NCBI RefSeq assembly: GCF_031143425.1
Contig: NC_090451.1
Coordinates: 666,996,508-667,060,507 of the forward strand
Direction of reading: 5' to 3'
DNA length: 64,000 nt
DNA from: Pleurodeles waltl
Taxonomy: Eukaryota > Chordata > Amphibia > Caudata > Salamandridae
Part shown: piece by piece, positions 59,101 to 64,000 of the stretch
Position numbering within the stretch: position 1 is the stretch's first letter
Layout: the number at the start of each line of letters is the position of its first letter
Made by a program: the position numbers and the translations under genes
Notes under the pieces: model-generated
Databases searched by the model: none
Told to the model about the DNA's origin: nothing
Seen by the model: only the letters and a program-made list of their open reading frames with translations

Positions 59101-59210
59101 GACCGTTTCACCTTAATTAGAGCCTTTTTCTGCCGAACTGCATGCGGAAGAGGCCCATCAAGAACTCTCTCCCCGCTTTAGCTACTAAAGTGTGGGAGTC
59201 CACGACGCCC
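58635..59210 (+). repeat. Repeated non-satellite block in the CATC array
   Basis: Copies at about 58635-58720 and 59120-59210 share agaggcccatcaagaact, ccccgctttagct (diverged to ccctgctgtagct in the first) and ctaaagt. The spacing of about 490 bp suggests a higher-order unit of satellite plus block. Confidence 0.7.
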
Positions 59211-59229
59211 CTGTGTGAGACAGTTGCAT

Positions 59230-60475
59230 ATAACCTTTTCTCAAGTTTTAGCAACCACTTCAAGTTAGAAAAGTTATCGACTGAAAGCTGAACTGAAAAT
59301 ACAACTAAAGAAAGACTTTATTATCAGAGAAGGACCAGGAAGGGAGGAACAAACGGGGTAGGGTGGGATGCTGTGGGAACATATTGCCACCAGCAGTGTT
59401 GCATTAGATCATAACATACATCATTCATTTATTCTGGGACTATAATTTCGTCACACAAATCGGTACTGGAATTGATAGACGCAGGAGCTGAGATATTGTG
59501 CTTCTGATGTAGACGTTGCTTCTGAAGTGCATGAGCTCCTAAACTTCTATACAATCTGTTTGGAGAAAGGTCGTGGGAAGAATCATTCACATCTGAGATT
59601 GAACTGCAAAGTTTAAAAAATATTGTTGTTGAACTGATTCTAAATCTGAACGGCTTTGTTTAGAATACTCTATAGCCTGTTTTGCAAATTGTTCACTGTC
59701 TCATTTGATAATTTCCCACTAGGTTTGGTTAATTATTTTGCACCGCAAAAAAATATCATTTAGTTTAGGTGAGCAGGCTCAATAAAAATGTATTTAAAAA
59801 AACGCGTTATGCACGTTCCAATTGGAAAGCAAGGCCGTATCCACCGATGACCCAGCACCTATTAGCTACAACTGCCAGCAGTCTAAATCCAGTCATGCAT
59901 TTAAAGAAGCCTAAAAAGAATAATTTTCTAGTGCCACTAATAACTATGAAAGTGGAGGTTCATCTGAAGATTACTTTTAAATAATTTACAATTCATTTAG
60001 CCTCAGAGTTACTTTATCATCGTCGCTATTGTCTAAAAATAAAGCAGGGCCTATGGCAGTTTTAGAACTGCAGTGACTAGTGGCTGTAATCAGTTAGTCG
60101 GGGAGCTCTGGTGCTCCACAGCTGCATCAGTATGTGTCCTCAATGTTGTACATAAGGAGAGACAAAAGTGCTACCAGCCATCTTGTAGTGGCTTGCCTTC
60201 TCCACTGACCAGAGACGGTCAAACAAATTTAGTACTTCAGCCACTACAATGTATACAACTTTTCTCTGTACTGTTAATTATAAGAGGGTCTAAGGTGCAC
60301 TGAAGCACTCTTCTTAGTTAAGTGTGCATATCACGCGAAAGGTGCTCACTAAACATATGGAGACAGGATGTCTCCAGTGTGCGAATCCTTCAAAGCATCT
60401 TCCAGGAAAACCATGTGGACATCAGTGAAGCTATTGCCATTTTGTTCTTTCCCTTTACAGAAAAGAGAAAGGGCT
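59230..60475. other. Unassigned non-coding DNA
   Basis: AT-rich with nothing recognised. Frames at 59769-59984 and 60073-60303 have no motif. Confidence 0.4.
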
Positions 60476-60479
60476 GCAA

Positions 60480-60800
60480 ATAATATTGTATTGTATTGTA
60501 TTGTAATAGTATTTATATAGTGCTTACTACCCATGACGAGGCGTCGAAGCACTTTTCGGAGAGTAGCACGCTACTCCAGAACCCAAAAGGAAATTAGTGG
60601 TGGATTAGTATAGGGAAATATGAGTACAGTTTTAGTATTATTATGAGTTCATTTGAGCTGCAGATATGTGAGTTTTTGTTGGATTGATTGGAGTAATGGA
60701 GGGGTGGAGGAGGGAAGAATCCAGAAGTGTTAATTGGGAGTATATGGTAATAGGATTTAGGCTGGCCAAAGCACCATGTAAACCCTTCCCAAGGCACTGA
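60480..60800 (-). repeat. L2/CR1-like 3' region with TATTG tail
   Basis: A ttgta pentanucleotide run at 60486-60505 is followed by tatttatatagtgcttacta, the reverse complement of a LINE-type end. The block to about 60590 matches 38149-38240 in inverse order. How far the same element continues is uncertain. Confidence 0.55.
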
Positions 60801-61115
60801 TCTCACCGGCCAGGCTGCAGGTGATGTGGCACAGGTATGCTGTTGTAGCACAGGCACTCTTCAGTGACAACATATGAGTGCCCTGCTTGATGGAGGTGAG
60901 AAAGGAAAATGCTTTTTAATTGTTTGTAACCAAAGCTTAGCATGTATGGTGTCAAACAAGCCTGCATATGTAGTACTTGGTAGGGCCTCATTCCTTCACG
61001 CAGGTGCACATCTTATTCAAGTATTTCTAAATAATGAGCTCATAGATGTAGAGGGTTTGAAAAATGTCAGAGGGTAGGCTGGTGGATTATGAGTAGTAGA
61101 CATATTCCTCTAGAT

Positions 61116-61279
61116 CAGGGTTCTGCAAAGTTGGTCCTGGAGAGCCGGGTCCATGTCAGATTCTTAGCATATCCACATTTAGAAACATGTAGATTTCTGA
61201 AACATCTTTTGTCTAAATGTGGATATGCTAAAAATCTGGCATGGACCCGGCTCTCCAGGACCGACTTTGCAGAACCCTG
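61116..61279. mobile_element. hAT-type palindromic MITE, 164 bp
   Basis: Starts cagggttctgcaaagttggt and ends with its complement, agaaccctg. Both arms continue through tcctggagagccgggtccat and taaatgtggatatgct. Flanks are the exact 8-mer ctctagat (61108-61115 and 61280-61287). It has no coding capacity, and the two frames over it are shadows of the arms. Confidence 0.92.
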
Positions 61280-61289
61280 CTCTAGATAG

Positions 61290-62050
61290 GTGAAAAGGAT
61301 CCCAATGAGTAGGGAGTCACCATAACAGTAATTTTATCCTACTTTGAGCGCTACTCTCCTGTTCAAAACCGGATGGAGGAATTCACAACAGGAGAAACAT
61401 CGGAAGCCAGGAGAGGAATCAGCAACTTTGCAGCCAGTCAGTGACTTTTTAAGACGTTTGCCAGCTGTGCTTCCATTACGTTGAAGCAGAAAAAACACAG
61501 AGTTTTGTAGAACGCGTGCACAGAGGCTAGTGCAGCTGCCCTTCATGTCTCTGTGACTTGTACATGCCCGGAAAATGCAATAAAGGGCTCTATTTACTCT
61601 TGCTTTTCCGAAGAGATACTAGTGATGTAACTGGCGATGGTGATGTTGGGGACAGCCTTGTATACATTTTGTGGAATGAAAAGCTGGGGCATTGACTACC
61701 TAGTCTCAAGTCCTGTCCAAAGAGATGAGTGGGAGATAAATCTCATCTTGCAAATGGAATGCAGTCAAAATCTTTTGAACAAATGTTGATGATTAAAGTA
61801 CACTATCTTGACCTGATAAAAGACGATGTATAGTTTGTTGGTAAATAGGGCGTTTAACACACTAATACACCTTACAGGGGTATTAACGACCAGGCTTGTT
61901 GCTTTACCCAAAAGCACATTCAAGTCACCTGAGGATACCATTAGGTCTTGCCTAGACAGTGTGTGTGCTGTCTCTTCGAGATCCTTTTTTCTAACAGTAG
62001 TCTAAGAGGCCGCCTATTGCTTATTACTGATTACTGTTATTTTTCACTCT
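61290..62050. other. Unassigned non-coding DNA
   Basis: Nothing recognised. The 70-codon minus-strand frame at 61334-61546 has no motif. Confidence 0.4.
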
Positions 62051-62209
62051 CATTGGCTTGATTCCTGCCATAAACTTCCTTCCTCTTTCTGTGTTTTTCC
62101 TTACCTGGCTCACGGACACATTACCTGTGTCCTTCCACTGTTATTTTTTTTGTGATACTTTTTCTTGGAGTTTAAGGACCCCACAAAGTGTGTCGTTTTC
62201 AGCTGGTTC

Positions 62210-62700
62210 CCTCGTGTACTCCCCCCCTGACTGCCTCCATCCCTCTGTCATAAGTGCTGCTTGCCCCAACCCGCCAAGCCTTGTCTGTGTTGTTTGCCCC
62301 AATCAGCCAAGCCTTGTCTGTGTTGTTTGCCCCAACCTCCGTTGTTGTCTGTGTTCTTGCTTGCCAACACTGGTCTTGCCTCTTTCCACTGTTCCAAGTT
62401 GGTGTTTTCCCCCGTCCACCCTCCCTCTCTCCTTTGTTGTTCATGTTGTTGCTTTCCCCAGCCCCTCCAATCTTCTATTTTGCGTCAGCTTGACCCCTAG
62501 CTCTGCCTTGTGCATGTGTTTGCTTCCAGATTCCGTTGCCCATGTTACCCCAAGACTCATTCTCTACCCTGTGATGCCTCCAGCCTTCACACCAGAATAA
62601 ACTTGGAAAGGAGCTATGACTACCAAACGCTGGCCACATCATAGCTCTTTTTTCCAACACCCTCTGTTGTCTGTGTTGTCCCCCACACGCTCTCCCTTAC
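62210..62700 (+). repeat. CT-rich tandem repeat region
   Basis: A unit close to ccaagccttgtctgtgttgt plus ttgccccaa recurs about every 37 bp at 62268-62345, with looser tctgtgttg echoes to 62705. The 180-codon frame at 62058-62600 and its partners on both strands are produced by this skewed repeat and are not genes. Confidence 0.75.
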
Positions 62701-62807
62701 TCTGTGTTGCCTCCTATCTTGTAAGCAATGAAAAAAGTGCTATGATGCTTTTTTTTTTTACTTTTAGCTGTGTTACACAGCAGCTGTGTTGCTCTCAAAC
62801 TTGGCTA

Positions 62808-62868
62808 AAATGCATTGGCAAAGCAATAGCTCTGTCATACATAATACATATTAGCTTTGCCAATGCTT
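62808..62868. repeat. Short inverted repeat
   Basis: gcattggcaaagc and gctttgccaatgc face each other around a 35-bp loop. A small foldback or MITE fragment; the ends are not clear. Confidence 0.6.
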
Positions 62869-62879
62869 GTTTTTAATAG

Positions 62880-63610
62880 TTTATGCATCAGATGGAAGAG
62901 CAAAGGTTTCAGAATGCTACTCACCAAAAGTCTTCTAATGTGAAGGAAGAAATGCAAGAGTCAATAGGTGAGGCTGGATAGTCTTGCTGGAAGTGGAAAA
63001 TAATTTTCCGACACAAAATCAATTTTTTCACAATTTTTTTAGGGTTCATGAAAATTACACAAAATCATGAGAATTTACATGCATGACGTGAAATGAGTCT
63101 TGTATCTTAGGTGAAAATTTCTACCATGTCATGCTTTACGTAAAAAGGTCAGCTGAGAGTGGGTTGACAAGAATTGTCTCTCTGGGAGGCTTTTTTTAAA
63201 CTGATCTCCATTAGACAAATAATTGTGCAAAATCCAGTAATGCAATATTTCAAGAAATTACACAAATTTAGCACAATATGAAATTCTCAAATTTCGTAAG
63301 CAAAATTGGAATTTCATTGGCATAGTGTATTTACACAGGCTCTTATAGCTGTTGTGTAGCTTTTGCAATTATTTTCTTGTATATCTGATAATATTAGGTA
63401 CCTTAGTAAAGACATGATGCTATCCACCCACCATATTGGAAGATTCATTCCTCTGGGCAGCACCCAGTCACAATCCCTAAACTGCTTCACAAGAATTGAG
63501 TACTTGGGTTCAACTCCCTAGTGCTACCAGAAAACTGAGGTCCAGGGGAAGAGTTAGAGACAAAAAGAGATTTGTGCCCTTATTCCATGGGAGCCAGATG
63601 ATAATTATAT
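62880..63610. other. Unassigned non-coding DNA
   Basis: AT-rich with nothing recognised. Confidence 0.4.
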
Positions 63611-63617
63611 TATAATA

Positions 63618-63695
63618 AAGAGAGAGAAAGAGAGAGAGAGAGACAGAAAGAGAGAAAGAGAGAGTGTGTGTGTGGGGGTGTTTGTCTCTCTCTCT
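63618..63695 (+). repeat. (GA)n/(GT)n microsatellite
   Basis: Degenerate GA repeats, a short gtgtgtgtg run and a tctctctc run follow one another. The 64-codon frame here is an artefact. Confidence 0.9.
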
Positions 63696-63703
63696 ATCTG
63701 TCA

Positions 63704-63833
63704 AATGTGACGGATATCCCGCCAGCCGTTATACAAGTTCCATAGGATATAATGGAACTTGTAATAAGGCGGGTGGGATATCCATCTCGTTTGTGATGGA
63801 GTATCCCATCCACCAAGGTCGTAATCGGGCCCT
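63704..63833. mobile_element. Palindromic foldback element, left-truncated relative of 53116-53286
   Basis: Shares acaagttccataggatataa with ggaacttgt, tgatggagtatcccatccac and the end aaggtcgtaatcgggccct. The left terminal arm is missing and is replaced by the microsatellite. Confidence 0.7.
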
Positions 63834-64000
63834 ACGTTTTTAGGGTCTCAGCTTTCTGAACCTGTGGCAATATAAGACGATCCCTCTGTAGTATCCCTAG
63901 TCACAAGAGTAGTTGACGCTGCTATGAATTGTTTGGGGTGTGCTGAGCTTTGGCATAATCAGTATGGCCTCTAGATGATACAGGGGTTAGAGATGTACTT

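Noticed and set aside
62058..62600. 180-codon frame with hydrophobic N-terminus resembling a secreted protein
   Set aside because: Produced by a CT-rich tandem repeat; frames on all strands are open in the same region.

Overview
The window looks like non-genic DNA from a very large, repeat-dense vertebrate genome, most probably a salamander and plausibly a newt such as Pleurodeles. This rests on the mix of transposons: a DIRS-type tyrosine-recombinase retrotransposon, several hAT elements with clear 8-bp target duplications, palindromic Harbinger-like foldback elements, Ty3/gypsy remnants, L1-like and L2/CR1-like LINEs, and a nearly 3-kb solo LTR. The species call is inference. I found no convincing host protein-coding gene, tRNA, rRNA or CRISPR array. 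Almost all open reading frames are transposon remnants or chance frames in low-complexity DNA.

Layout. 1-12 kb: mostly unassigned DNA with a SINE-like repeat (about 1.2-1.57 kb), a GC-rich serial-hairpin element (5.02-5.59 kb) and a LINE tail (8.8 kb). 12-20 kb: three non-autonomous hAT elements with TIRs and 8-bp duplications (12104-13810, 17483-18045, 18860-19721) and two more SINE-like copies. 20.8-24.7 kb: a 2966-bp solo LTR, flanked by CCTAA, inserted in a second LTR-like repeat. 24.7-35 kb: unassigned DNA, a palindromic repeat, a second copy of the 17.5-kb hAT family, a hairpin-rich hAT (29765-30558) and a near-perfect 115-bp palindrome (32946-33060). 35.2-37.6 kb: a decayed, internally deleted L1-like LINE.

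38.1-50 kb is the densest part. It holds a GATA microsatellite, a gypsy integrase fragment with LTR ends in a tail-to-tail inverted repeat, then a 6.5-kb DIRS element on the minus strand (about 40302-46848). The DIRS keeps inverted termini, an internal complementary region, gag, RT, RNase H, methyltransferase-like and tyrosine-recombinase segments. Its recombinase is split by a hAT copy of the same family as the one at 29.8 kb, with a 7/8 target duplication. A second, more decayed gypsy integrase lies at 48.4-49.9 kb.

50-64 kb: unassigned DNA with one uninterpreted 173-codon frame, a 171-bp palindrome (53116-53286) and its truncated relative (63704-63833), an L2-like LINE with a YADD box (53.45-55.1 kb), an LTR fragment (57.4 kb), a 1.2-kb CATC-rich satellite with a repeated non-satellite block, a 164-bp hAT MITE with an exact 8-bp duplication (61116-61279) and a CT-rich tandem repeat.

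No genes act together here as a host pathway. The functional logic is that of nested mobile elements. The most interesting structures are the DIRS architecture with its dated hAT insertion, and the recurrence of serial-hairpin design in two apparently unrelated transposon types.
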